DNA of 64,000 bases from Rhodamnia argentea (taxonomy: Eukaryota > Streptophyta > Magnoliopsida > Myrtales > Myrtaceae), in contig NC_063158.1 of the NCBI RefSeq assembly GCF_020921035.1, positions 25,530,178 through 25,594,177 of the forward strand. The letters run 5' to 3'. A program made the translations under genes and the position numbers. Positions 34,655 to 47,201 of the stretch are shown piece after piece. Positions within the stretch are counted from its first letter, which is position 1; each line of letters begins with the position of its first letter. The notes beneath the pieces were generated by a model. The model searched no databases, had not been told where the DNA came from, and saw only the letters and a list, made by a program, of their open reading frames with translations.

Positions 34655-36118
34655 ATGGCGGATGGAATTTCAAGTTTCTGGGGCCCAGTGACATCCACTA
34701 AAGAGTGTTGTGAGCAGAATTACGTCTATTCTTCCTATGTCGCAGAATTTTACAACACAGTATCAAACATTCCCTGCATTCTTTTGGCGCTGATTGGTCT
34801 GATAAATGCCCTAAGACAGCGATTTGAGAAGAGATTCAGTGTCCTTCATATTTCGAATATGGTACTCGCTATGGGAAGCATGCTATATCATGCTACCCTG
34901 CAACGAGTGTAAGTACCCTTCTTAGTTCTGCATTACTTTGAATGAATATGTTGCTCATGAGAATCATTCCATGGTTAGGAATTGTGCATCGCGGTGTAGA
35001 TGAGATGTTAAACCACCAAATCAGATTCACTGGTACCTCATAAATGTATCCAATACTTTGGCACTATAAACATCCAGGGCATAACTTTGGAGGAATTTTG
35101 AATTTCCAGACAGAGTAGCCCTTAAAGTGTGTACTCTTTTCCTGAGACCAAGGATGTCTTGTTTGCTGGATACTGTAAAGTAACCTATATTCTGTCCCTA
35201 TTACTTTGAAATGTTAAGGACCAAAGAAGTATCTGACACAATAAACAACCAAGTTTTGACAAATGGAAGTTGGAACCACATTTACAACAACTGCAGATAG
35301 ATCCTGGCTTGTCTCAAATAGTTGGCTTCACTATAATTGCACTCATCATTCCTATGTACACATCAGTATGAAGTGCGTGGTTTTGCGTGTAACAGGAGTT
35401 GTGGATGGTGCCGATTCTTTCATTTGTTTATATGCATGAGCTATGTTGTGGCATGGGCTTACTGCTTGAGTTATCATAGATTGGTTTGCATCTTGATAGC
35501 CTGTAAATGATATATGTCTTCAAGTTGGCCAGATGACCGTCATTAGAAAATAGTTTGTTTTGTAAGCTTACTAGATATGGGGTGTGATTTGTTGAATTTA
35601 TCAGGCAACAACAAAGCGATGAAACTCCAATGGTGTGGGAAATCTTACTTTATATGTACATCCTCTATTCTCCGGACTGGCACTATCGCAGTACAATGCC
35701 CACATTCCTCTTCCTCTACGGTGCTATCTTTGCCATCGGACATTCATACTTCAATTTCGGCGTTGGCTTCAAGATTCACTATGTGGCCCTCTGTCTCCTG
35801 TGCATCCCCCGAACGTACAAGTATTATATATACACTGCTGATGCCTCTGCTAAACGACTTGCCAAGCTATATGTAGCAACCCTTGTTCTCGGTAGTGTGT
35901 GCGGGCTGTGCGATCGCTTCTTCTGCAAGCAAATATCTTCTTGGCCCATTAATCCTCAAGGCCACGCACTATGGCATGTTTTCATGGGTTTCAATTCGTA
36001 CTATGCAAATACATTCCTGATGTTTTGCCGAGCTCAACAACTGAACTGGTCACCGAAGGTGGTTTATTTCATGGGGATTTTGCCCTATGTGAAGATTGAG
36101 AAGCCTAAAGTCCAATGA
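34655..36118 (+). CDS. ACER: Alkaline ceramidase (alkaline phytoceramidase, ACER family)
   Basis: Two coding exons, 34655-34908 and 35605-36118, GT..AG, phase 2. Total 768 nt, 255 residues, the usual length for the plant enzyme. It hydrolyses (phyto)ceramides to a long-chain base and a fatty acid in ER/Golgi membranes. Seven membrane segments are expected, and hydrophobic stretches are spread along the chain. Family active-site residues are present by alignment to human ACER3 from memory: Ser75, His79 (GSMLYH), Asp90, and His205 and His209 (HALWH) for zinc. An N-terminal acidic cluster (E17, E20, N22, E31) fits the calcium site. It ends in KIEKPKVQ like Arabidopsis ATCES1. Convergent with the CDP-DAG synthase gene. 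Appears intact. Confidence 0.95.
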
Positions 36119-37507
36119 GGTATATCAGGGAGGAGGATCGACCTTTATGTTGGCAGAGATAGTTCGAGAGTTTTGAAAGGTAGACGGGAGCAAGCGAGCA
36201 GTTGGAAAGTTCACTTTTGCCTTTTTCTTGGTATTCATTTGGTTACACTATGATCTACTGGCTTTTGCACTTGAAAACAGAAAACGTGTACCATATTCAA
36301 TTCGCCTTTTTGTTCGAAGGATGCAACAGCTTTGCTCGCAAACCAAGCATATGTTATGTAACAGCTGTGGAGTCAAACTCTAATCTTCTTTTGTTGTTAG
36401 TGTTTTAGTTCGAGTCTATGACTTAATGTTATTGCTGGAGAACAGTCAGGTTAATACTGAGGCACGATTTTGTTTCCGAGAATTATATAGGAGTAGCTGC
36501 GTTGAAGGGAAAACAGCTTTTGTACTGGAATTTGCCAGCTCTTGGTTGCCACTTCCAATTTTTTGCAGTCAAACGAGCTTTTGTGAAGTCCGCCTACTCT
36601 TCTGTTGAAGCAAACGAGACCTGAATGCCGCAAATAACCACACAAAAATTCAACACGCGCAAGCAGGCACACGCCCTTGTGCAGAAATAAGTGTTCGTTC
36701 GCTCATCAATGTTTGTTCAAATACCGAAGCAACATGGATCTTAGTTTGTGCGTCGATGCTGTCGTGTTCTAAACCGGAACAGTTTGTTCCACTATATAAG
36801 ACGTGAGATATAAGTACATGTAAGAGGGACGTTTCAGTATACTTTATAGAAGAAGAAGCATGTTTAACTTATTCCTGAGTGACAACAGTTGTCGCTTCTC
36901 ATTGCTTCTGCAAGAATAGGAGCACCTCCGGTCAATTCGGGACGATAGAAAAGTCAACACAGAACAAAATATACGAGAACAAAGCATGCCAATCCCATTC
37001 TGATTTGATTCCTTCTCACCCAGTAAGCAAAATTAATAACTATGAATCTATTAGGCCGTGCAAGAGAAGAAAGATAAAGTGGAACGAGATCAGAATAAAT
37101 GTTTCGCTGAGAGATGAGGTCAAGGGACATTCATCTGGTGGGCACCTACATCTTTATCCTTCCTAAACATAATCTCATTTGATCCGAAAATCGGGCATCT
37201 AATGCTTGTCCCTTAGTCACAGTTTGGACAAAGCGCTAATAAAGAAGAAGACAAAAGTGCAGACAAGTCTCACAGACCAATATGGGCCGATCGAGACTTC
37301 ACCTGCATGATTGGTTAGCATACACTGTACAAAACATTCATCCGACAAATAAGCTCCCTTGCAGTCGCGAATGCTGCAAATACTACAAGACAGCATGTGC
37401 AGTGTCCTTTTTGTCACTGAGCTCCTGCAGGCATGCTATGCTCAAAGCCAATGGCTGACGATGAGTTGACAAAGAAAAGTCCAGTTACATACTGCTGTAA
37501 TGCTCAC
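36119..37507. other. Convergent intergenic region / 3' UTRs
   Basis: 1.39 kb between the stop codons of two convergent genes. It holds the 3' UTRs and no supported ORF. The minus-strand UTR of the downstream gene probably covers about 37200-37507. Confidence 0.55.
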
Positions 37508-40500
37508 TTATGATTGTGCGCTCATCTTCTTGTTGAGGATTTGCCCAAGCTTCATGAACAGGGTTTGTTGCTCTTCGAGAGTAAGGTTCATTAGAATCTG
37601 CAAGATATTAACGACATGCAAAGACATTCTCAATGGGAAATTGAGTTTCAACAGAACACACTGGATACTAGATAGGTCAAAAGATATCTCGTATATTATG
37701 CGGTCATACCTGCTCCAAGATCATCTCAACCATCAAGTTCTGACCCACTACAAATGACTGATGGTAGATATATGCAAACACAGCCATCACCATCTAAAGT
37801 AGAGAAGCTTGATTTAGTAAAGCAGAAGAGGCATGTAGCACAAAACCTATTTCTCAAACAATATACACACTAGCCAACTAAAATAGTCAAATCTAAGACG
37901 GATGTACAACAAAGAACAAGAAAAACACTGATCCTATGCAACTTCAAGGGATACAAGAAAATGTTCTTAGTTAACTATTATGTCACCTGACAATCCATTC
38001 TATCTGTTATACCACCATGTCCTGGAATACTGTCACCAAAATCCTGAGGCACAAAGGAGCAAAATGGAGTGTCAAGACCTAAGTATCATAGTGAGTCAGA
38101 CCCATTAGGATTGTTTTTAAATTACAAACCTTGATCTTAAAAGCACGTTTAAACCCACTTGCAAAGAATCCTCCAAAGGGTGCTATGATCGATGCGAATA
38201 GACCAAGACAGAGAGCATGCCATTGAACTGGCATTATTGCCATATCTTTCCAAGGAAACTGCATCATTAACAGCAAGCAATGTCATTGAACCTAAACATT
38301 TTAATAAATTAGTGCCAACTCTCTTAGATCCTAAATATTTTCACAAGCTTCCTTTTTGCAAAAAGACTGCTCAAACAGCTCAAACGTGAAAAAGAGGATT
38401 AATCAGGCCGGATTTTTACAAGCCGTTAAGGACACTCACTAACCAACTGAATCAACATTGGGAACTTAAGCAGGAAAAGACATCATTCATTACAAATATC
38501 AACTCATAAATCACATCTCCAGTTCAAGCATCAACATACATTGTACAGAACGGAATAAAAGGATATATCATTGGAAAGCCATGCTATAACTGAGTAATTG
38601 ACTCACCCATTCAGGGAACCATTTAGCTATAGAGTGTAATACTCTGGCCTGAAAAATGGACCAGGATCACACTGAAGCCAACCAGTAGATAAATCCTGCG
38701 ATCAATCCAGACAACAGATTAAAGGCCTAGGGTCATTCTGAAACAGAACAGGCTTCAAATAAAACTGCATTGGATTAATTACCTTCCTTGGACATGTTAG
38801 CCACTGGAAACGGCCCATAATATTCGCAAGCTGCATATACATGGCAACATACCATGATTAACACCGTAGAACTGTAATTTTGGTCATGGTCACCAGCATA
38901 AAAATTATATAGAAACCAATATGTTACCAGTTACCCTCATCTCAAAAGGAGAAATTACAGGACCTGTTCCAACAGGATCAAATGCACAAAAATCTTCAAC
39001 AATAAAGCAGCTTGGCTCAATAAAGTCTGAAGGAAATGGCAAACAGTTCCTTCCAGGAAGCAACATTTAACCCCTATCAGACATCTAAGTTATAAGTTGA
39101 AAAGATCCCAACAAGGATCTAAAGGAAAAAAAAACCTCTCCATCCTTAGAAACTCACTGGAATGGAGTCAGCACAGGTCCATAAACATTCTCCTCCCACA
39201 AGCCACAAGGACATGTATGTATTGGTGGGGCAAGTGACAGGACATGCCATGTGCAAGGAAATCCATGTCCTCCATTGATTTCAGTCATATCTCTAAAATG
39301 CACAAACAATAGAAATGAATTTTTAAAAGCATAAAGAGCAACGCCAAAAACAACAGTCTCACAAAAACCAAAATAGACCTCAAATCCTACCATGACACAA
39401 ACGGCATTAAGGATAGCATGAGTCCAATAAAGGTCCCTTTCCATCATCCCAAAGCAAAACACAGGTAAGCATTCAGGTTATTATGTACATGCATGCAAGC
39501 CAAAATGCTGTAACACAAGACATCCCTCCCATTCTTGCAGTATGGTTAGACATCTTAACAGCTCACCACAAATGCAGAGATCATAGTAGTAAAAGATGCT
39601 CCTATAAATCCCTCCCAAGTTTTCTTTGGAGACAACTTGATCAATGGGGTTCTTCCAAAAAAGAAGCCAAAGAAATAAGCAGCAATATCATTGATCGCTA
39701 TAAGCGTTGCTGGAAGAAGAAACCTGCAGGACCAGTAATAAAATTGCGTATGAGTTGGATATTACAATGAAATTGCAGCCTTCCTCGACGTAAAACAATT
39801 CATGTCATATATTCCAAATAGGTCACTAGAAACTGAGAGTTTTGTTCACAAAACCAACTGTTTCAAAGATACACTTGAATGCTACTTATGACAAATCACT
39901 CCACATAACAAGGGTACTTCACAGATAAATCAAAACCTCAAGACTACACCACCAATCTTAAACCAAATGAAAAATTTGAATAAGGCATCAAATTCTCAAA
40001 TGTCGGATGTCTGGCAAAAAATTCTTAGGATAATAGAATATGTCAAATATTTTACATGGAAAACAAATCAAGGTTGAACCCAAGCTAGTGATTTTCAAAA
40101 GTGAATATCGTTGCAATTTCTTCAAGATACCTATCAAATCCCTTAATTATACAGTCATAGGATATCTATCCATGCTTACTGAAAAGTTACATTCAACTTG
40201 TGTCCAGTCTCTCCAGACTAAAATGGAATATGTTCTTGAAAAATCATTCACAGCTGTGATTAAACAGAAGGGGTGCAAACAACAGATGGGGACACAAACA
40301 TAGAGAAGGACATGGAGAGAAAATATCAGCAACTAGAGGCTCTAAACAAGTGGATTTGCAGCATTTACACTTTAACTTGACCATACATAGCTAGCTGTCG
40401 TTTCACAGATCTGCAAGTGCAAGAAGCCATGATTGAAGCAAATGGAGGAGCTATCAATAAGAGGACTTGCACCATGCATATTTATGCAGTACTCTTTGAC

Positions 40501-42303
40501 TGTAAAAAACTTCCACACTACAGGTAGTTCAGTCTTTCTTTTGAAGAAGTAAAGCAGACAGTTCTCTTAATCATGCACCTGGACAGATACTAAAATAAAT
40601 AACCTGAGGGTTCCAGGCACTTCAATTTTGAATATAATTAGTCAAACTTCGAATCACGAAGATGGATCACAACAAAAAAAAATGGATTACAAGATTCCAG
40701 GCCCATAAATTTACAATATAGGAGTAGTGGAGGGCTCAACAACATGACAGCAACACTGTGTGCTCAAGGTACAAATAAGTTTGGCATGCATCTTTACAAG
40801 CTTTTAAATAGATGAAAGGATCAGAAAGATTTATCTTTCCTTGCCAAGATGTAGTGACTCACCAGAATATTCCCTCAAAGATGTTGGCAACAGTAAAAGA
40901 TGACTGAGTAAACACCACAATGAGAATCATGTGTGTCCAAGCATATTGGCCAAATTGATACTTGTACATCTTCTTCTTTAAAGTAAGGATGAACCACACA
41001 AAGCCTGATTCAAGTTAACAAGGATTACCTATATCAGCAATTTTCTAAAGTCAAAAGCTGCAGTCATGAACACCAGCCATTTGTACATCAATATTATCCA
41101 TAGCCATGCTAGCAAGTCCAATGCGTGTGCATAATATGCAACACCATCCTTGGGGCAACACAGGTAAAAGATGACAATTCAATTACAGTTTTGATTCACA
41201 TCTCAATAATTGAAGTCCATTTAAGAGGATTTACTCGGTTTAACAAGTGGAGTTAGCCTGATTAGGATGCTTGTATTTTCTCAGTTTGCATGTGCCTAAT
41301 GTTGTTGGTCGGAGTGTGGCATTGACAGAATCAACATGGTTAAGGAAGTGTGGTTGGAAACCACCCTTATACTAACATTTAGTACCTTTGAATTGCCTTG
41401 CATTCTTCCCTAGCAAAATAGTTTTATATGGACAAATTATGGCATTAGAAGAAAGAATTAACTCCACAATGACCACTCTCAATTTCCATCAATTAACAGT
41501 AAGCTACACATTGACATCATGCAAAACACGACAGTCAGGCAGGCTACATCAGATCATCCACACAGGCATATAAACAAAAACGTACAGCCATTGCAATTGT
41601 TCAAGTTATCAAAACATTTGATATGCACCTGCAATGTACAAGGAATAGCAGGCAATCATATGATACTTGACAAGTTTGCTGACAAGCTGATATAAAACCA
41701 TATCCATTGTTACAGTGTTGACTAGTTGTTGACTGAGAATACGTCCATATACAAATAACATTGCCGTGAAGAAAAAGTGCCTGAACAAAGACATCTGAAT
41801 TAGAAATGTTTCCCATAAACAGCCTCACTAGTGCTGGATCACTTGCATAGTAACCCAAAAAATGAATCAGTACTTGTGGATCTAAATCTATGCAGTACCA
41901 GTTCAACATCCTAAATCCTGGGAGACGGCTGTCTTCATGGGCTCTCCTCAGTAGAATGAAAGAGTTCTTTCTTGCCATAAAAATTTGTATAACGACAATC
42001 ATGGCAGTGATGTATAGGTGACCCATGTAAATAATAAACACAAATCCCCCGATCATCCACACAGATGAGTAAGCCCGGATCAACATCGACCTGTACTTAT
42101 TTTGATCATTAACAAGCAAATGGGTTCCATTTGCTTTACTAGTTTCTTGAACAACCTAACAACACGAAAATAAATGATCCCCCCATTAGACAATGGCAGC
42201 ATTCAAATGCAGCAACAGCTGATCAAAAAAGTTTCTTTTCATAAACCTCATTGGAACGCCGACGATGCCGAACCCGAGGCGTTTGAGGACCGCTGTTCTG
42301 CAT
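37508..42303 (-). CDS. CDS: CDP-diacylglycerol synthase (phosphatidate cytidylyltransferase), with a frame lesion
   Basis: Eleven coding exons on the minus strand: 42303-42247, 42155-41899, 41780-41629, 41004-40863, 39723-39567, 38830-38783, 38695-38607, 38258-38130, 38043-37987, 37793-37710 and 37597-37508, all GT..AG. It makes CDP-diacylglycerol from phosphatidate and CTP in the ER, the precursor of PI, PG and cardiolipin. Landmarks are [10 protein letters not shown] (start), [17 protein letters not shown] and RFQWLTCPR. The catalytic signature is [10 protein letters not shown] / [17 protein letters not shown], with the last Asp of DRMD intact. The expected length is about 419 residues (Arabidopsis about 421). 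Exon 7 is 89 nt where 87 would keep frame: ...EYYTL is followed by TAG at about 38629, from what looks like a TA duplication (CTATAGC for CTAGC). As read, the product stops after about 293 residues, before the catalytic site. It may be a sequence error, a null allele, or be bypassed by splicing. Confidence 0.93.
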
Positions 42304-43260
42304 AGCTCTACTTTGTAATTATCACTCAATGGTAAACGCATATACTCTTGAAGTGATCGTGGCCAATTTCACGTGATGAGCTGCTTCCTGTTAATACCAG
42401 TTAAACGAGTGCAAATTACTTATCACAGTTCATTACAACAACATAATCAGATAGAGAATAATATGTCAACAAGAACAATCAAAAAGAATGAATGCACAAA
42501 CTGAATTATCAACATAAATTCCGAGTAGGATTAACTTGTCTCCAACAACTAAAATGTACCTTACTCCTTTTGAAAGCAACTCAGCTAATTACTACTAGCA
42601 TCTTCAGTCACTAACAATAATTTGCCCGCTTACAATTTCTCCCCATCTCAGGCAAGTGCAGTTTCCAACACAGGGCAACATTAGCTAAAGAACACACCAA
42701 CACAACAAGACAAAATCTAACATGAATTCCTTCAAAATCCGACGCCAGAGGATTTCAGAGAAAACGAAACATCATTGTTCGACAATAAACTAAACTCAAC
42801 AAAAAAAAAATTAAGGAAAAAAAAATAGGCTTGAGTTGCGTCTAAATCACGGGCTTTTGGCACATACACAAGAACCGCTATCAAGAAAGCGCCAAACTTT
42901 CGCACGCACGTATAGAAAAATCCACAACCCATGTAATCGAAAGTGGAAAAGAGTGATTATAACCAAGATTTGCTTCGAGAACAATAGATCCCACGAGAGG
43001 AGGAAGGGAGAGAGAAGCCAGAGCGAATAATGGAGGGACAAGAAGCGACGCGAGAGAGAGAGAGAGAGAGAGGCAATGTAATTGGGAATTTCTCTTTTCT
43101 CCTTCGTTGCTAATTTAGTGGAGGAAAACCCGAAGAATCGAAAACGGTGCAGTGCACGGAACAAAAAAAAAAAAATTGTTCCTTTTTCAACTTTCGTTTT
43201 TCTTATTCAGCTACAGTGAGAAGTGCTAGAGAGAGAGAGAGAGAGAGAGGCGGAACCTAA
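42304..43260 (-). promoter_or_regulatory. 5' leader and promoter of the CDP-DAG synthase gene
   Basis: Minus-strand acceptor 'attaacag' at 42388-42390 precedes an 84-nt leader segment. An intron reaching back to the CT-rich leader near 42950-43080 is likely. Two (GA)n runs (about 43048-43071 and 43229-43249) would read as CT in the leader or promoter. An ATG at 42341-42339 opens an upstream frame that overlaps the main start out of frame. Confidence 0.45.
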
Positions 43261-43475
43261 CGCGTGTAAGAGAGGGACGACATGACACGTGGAAATCGTG
43301 CAATCTCAGGCTGGCTACGCCGCATGGTTGGAGTATTAAAATTGAATCTTTTTGGACAAATTAAGATTGAAATTGAAACAAGTGTTAATGGTTTGCAAGT
43401 TGAGAAGGATTCCAGATTCTAATTTAAACATTGTAAGTGGGGGAGATCACGTGATTACAAGATAAATATAAAACC

Positions 43476-44395
43476 TTACGACTACGTTTGGTCGTCCGGA
43501 TATAAGACAGGATATGATATGTTTTTATCATATTACGTGTTTGGCAACTGTCCAGGATATAATAAACAGGAAATATAGCCAGGATTAAAAAAAATTGAAA
43601 GGAAGGGGTGGGATAAATCAATATAAGATTTCTCAAAAGAGCAAATACAAAAAAAATCGAATTTTTCTCACAACTATCGTCTCTTCTACGTGTTAGGCCG
43701 CCTCTCTAGCAGGGGGCTTGCCTCTCTAACTGCTGCAATTGTCAAGTATGGCTGCCTCTTTGGCGATGCCAAGTTGGGGTCCCCAGTCGCAAAGTTGGGT
43801 ATCTCCATAACATTGCTCTTTAATTGATTGTTTGGCGTGATATGAGATCAAGTCCCTTGTTCTGTAATCGCTTGAACCTTTCCAACATTCGAAAGGGGTT
43901 TCGACATGTTATGAAAAACTTGAGATTTATCATTGACTTTCAAAAGAGGTCTCAACATTCGAAAGGACTTTCTTGGATGACTTGCATGAGTATATCTTCA
44001 ATTTACGAAAAGAGGCAAAATAATTAGATTATTCACCACTTAATTACTTACTCGACAAAACAAAAGAGCAAGTTCATCAAGTCATTCTCAAATGATTCAA
44101 CTCCAAATCAAGACTTCCGATTCTGCAAGATGTCTCCATCGATGTTGTGCTCGAGTTATGTTGGCACAAACCTCTGCTTAATAATAGCTCACTCATCGGA
44201 ACTCATTATCGCATAATTTCTAAAGCATGTTTTAGCAAAATGGAGTTGATCTCCGCCACGTCTTGTCTCTACTTATTCGACTTTAAATCTGTAATTAACC
44301 AAACAGTAAATAAGATAGATAAAATCATTGAATTTTGTATCCCATCTTATCTAGTCTTATTCTGACGAGAAATCCAAACGGCCAAATGCAACCTA
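43476..44395. mobile_element. MITE-like element with inverted ends
   Basis: Left 'ctacgtttggtcgtccggat' and right 'aatccaaacggccaaatgca' are inverse (tgcatttggccgtttggatt). Inner 'tataagacaggatatgata' is mirrored by 'atcccatcttatctagtctt'. No transposase ORF. Confidence 0.5.
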
Positions 44396-44877
44396 GAAGT
44401 TGATGTCATGCATTGGACATTCATCAAACATTCGGGCAAAAAGTTTCTAATTGAAGTCCTCATTCGAACATTACATTTTTTTTATGTTACTTTTGGTTGT
44501 TTTTCGAACGTTATTAATAAATGAAAGTACCCATCTTTTCGATCAAAAGAAGTCCTCATTCGGATCGGGACACCATATCTTGAAAACCCCATGTCGAAAT
44601 TCAAGAGGTCGTGCAATAAGACAGTTGAATGCTCGGTTTGAATGTGTCATATCCTGCATGATTTGAATTACATCTTTTGTTTAAAGATTATTTGAAGAGT
44701 CGTCCGTTTATGAGTAGAGTCTCATCTAAAGCCGTGGATGGAAGGACTCGCATACATCGCTCAATCAATTGAATCAAATAATAGATAAGTCATGTTTTAG
44801 AAAAAAAAGGCCTAGAATCTTAACAGCTAAGAATAATGATACGGAAGAGAGAGTTGATAAATATGTGTATGCTTATA

Positions 44878-44909
<32 letters not shown>
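44878..44909. repeat. (AT)n microsatellite
   Basis: Uninterrupted AT repeat of about 15 units. Confidence 0.9.
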
Positions 44910-44911
<2 letters not shown>

Positions 44912-44994
44912 CAATAAAGATTACATCAGCCTATTCATAGATTTTATAATATCGATATCTCATGAAATCAAATCGGATATGCATACTCAAAATA

Positions 44995-45921
44995 GGGGAA
45001 AATTGTCAAAAAAGCCCCAAACCTATTGCATTTTTATTAATTCAGTCCTAAACATTTTGCATTTGTGCCAATTCGGTTCTAAAACCTTTTGCATTTATGT
45101 CAATTCGATCCATCCGACCAACTTTAGCTGGTTTTTTTTTTTTATCAAAACTTTAGCTGGTTGGCACTAATGTAAACTTTGGCACCGACGTTGATAACTT
45201 TTTATACTATTTTAATATTATTTTCAAATCTTTGTTTTCATTTTTTTCTTTTTCTTTCCATTTTCTTTTTCTTTCTTCTTCCTCCAACCCGGTCATCGGT
45301 CTCACGCGAAGCTCGCCCTCGTAGGGCGATGTTCGCCTTCGCTCGCCCATGGCAAGGCTCGACTTAGCCCAAGCCGGACTCGCGCGAGGTCGACCTCACA
45401 AGCCCTAATCTCTGGCGGCGACCGGCTAGAGAAAGAAGAAAGGAAAATAAAACAGAAGAGAAAGAACAGAAAAAAATTATTTTAAAAATATTGAAAAATT
45501 AATAAAATCTATCAATATCGGTGTCGCACGACCAAATGGATTGAATTAACACAAATGTAAAAGATTTAAGACTGAATTGACATAAAAAAAAAGGTTTAGA
45601 ACTTAATTAGCACAAATGCAAAAGGTTTAAGACTGAATTGACATAAAAAAAAAGGTTTAGAACTTAATTAGCACAAATGCAAAAGGTTTAAGACTGAATT
45701 AGTAAAAGTGAAATAGGTTTAGGACCTTCTTTTACAATTTTTCTCTGTTTTGATTATGCATAACTGATTTAATTTCATTAGATATGATCTCATAAAGTTG
45801 ACCGGATAAACTGAATTGCCACACATGTAAAAGATTTAGGACTAAATTAGCACAAATACAAAAGGTTTAGGATTGAATTGATAAAAATGCAATAGATCTA
45901 AAACTTTTTTGGCAATTTTCC
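44995..45921. mobile_element. Foldback/MITE element, 'GGGGAAAATTGTC' family, with internal 61-bp tandem repeats
   Basis: The left end 'ggggaaaattgtcaaaaaag' and right end 'cttttttggcaattttcc' are exact inverses over most of their length. A second internal right-like end lies at about 45710-45745. A 61-bp unit ('gcaaaaggtttaagactgaa..cataaaaaaaaaggtttaga') is repeated nearly three times between about 45549 and 45700. The centre (about 45285-45440) is GC-rich. Non-coding. Confidence 0.7.
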
Positions 45922-47201
45922 GTCAAAATAGATATGAAAAACTAGAGAAAATATCCAAGATATCTCTAACGTTAACAGTGGATAAAGAAGGGTGGCTAGA
46001 AATACTTAGACATATCTAGTCGGAAAGAATATATTCTTGTAAGTTCCTAATAACAAAAGGTGGCCTAATGTGATAAAACATTCTCGAGCTTTTGACTCAT
46101 TGATCTTTCTCAAGCTTATATCAACGGTATTATTCATAATAAAAAAAGGAGGGGGGGGAAGAGGGTTGGTTGTGTGTGTGTGTGTCTTTAGGCTTATGTA
46201 TAAACCTCGATTTCCGAATATATAAGGCTTATGTTATTTTGGCTTTAATTACATCTCCACCTTTATTCTTCATGGTCAATAAGAGTTACAAACCTAGTAA
46301 AGTTGAATCAGTCCAGAAAACATCTTTAACTAACATAAAGAAACTATTTGGACCTTAGTAAGTTATAAAACTGGTTTGTCTAAGACCTCACCTGGATCTC
46401 AAGATCCTTTGGACGTAAAATATTTAGAGGGTATTCCTCACCAACAGAGAAAAAAAAAGATTGTTTGGCAATAAGGAGGGTGGCGGTAGAAAATGTAGAC
46501 TCCACGTCGGTTTCGGTTGGCTACCGCCGTATAGGGTCATGTATTTGCGTCCGCGCCTAGAATGAGCCATTGAAGCTTCGTCTCCTACATTGTCGATTTA
46601 TGCTTTGCATAGTATCTAATATCTGACAAAGAAAACATGATTAATTCACACAAAATACTATTGCAACATGGACCCCCCACGTCTAATTAGACACGTTGCC
46701 ATTAAGTTTGTCGAGCTGACGTGACACATTTTTTGGATGTTACCCACCGCCCAACGAATAAGATGCCGTTGACTCTCTCTCTCTTCTCGTGTATTGAAGA
46801 GAGCCTAGGGAAATTAAAGTTGATGCTGCTAGTTTCACGTTCGTTGTAGGGTTCTCTTGATTGTAAAGTCATTGCAAATATATGAAATTTGAAAAGATGT
46901 ATATATGTAGTTGTTATGGTGTTGGCAATAAATACATCTTCTATTATTTCGTACTTCATCAAGAAAAATGTTCATTTCTCATTACGAGACATGGTGGATT
47001 CTTATCGTTGCGTCTGGCACGGCTCCAGCAAGAGATTTTGAGCTTCGAAAAGTCCATTTAGTGAAAGTTGCGGGGTTTGGTATATTTTTTTTGGATCAAT
47101 TTGAATGAAACATAGATTTGGCAAACCTCAAAGCGGGTCATCCCTTGATTTAACTTTCAGCATTTCGGAAAAGCCCTCTCCATTGATTAATGATTTTTTT
47201 C
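45922..47201. other. Intergenic, no gene recognised
   Basis: Contains a G run and (TG)n run near 46150-46185 and otherwise AT-rich sequence. No supported ORF. Confidence 0.45.
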
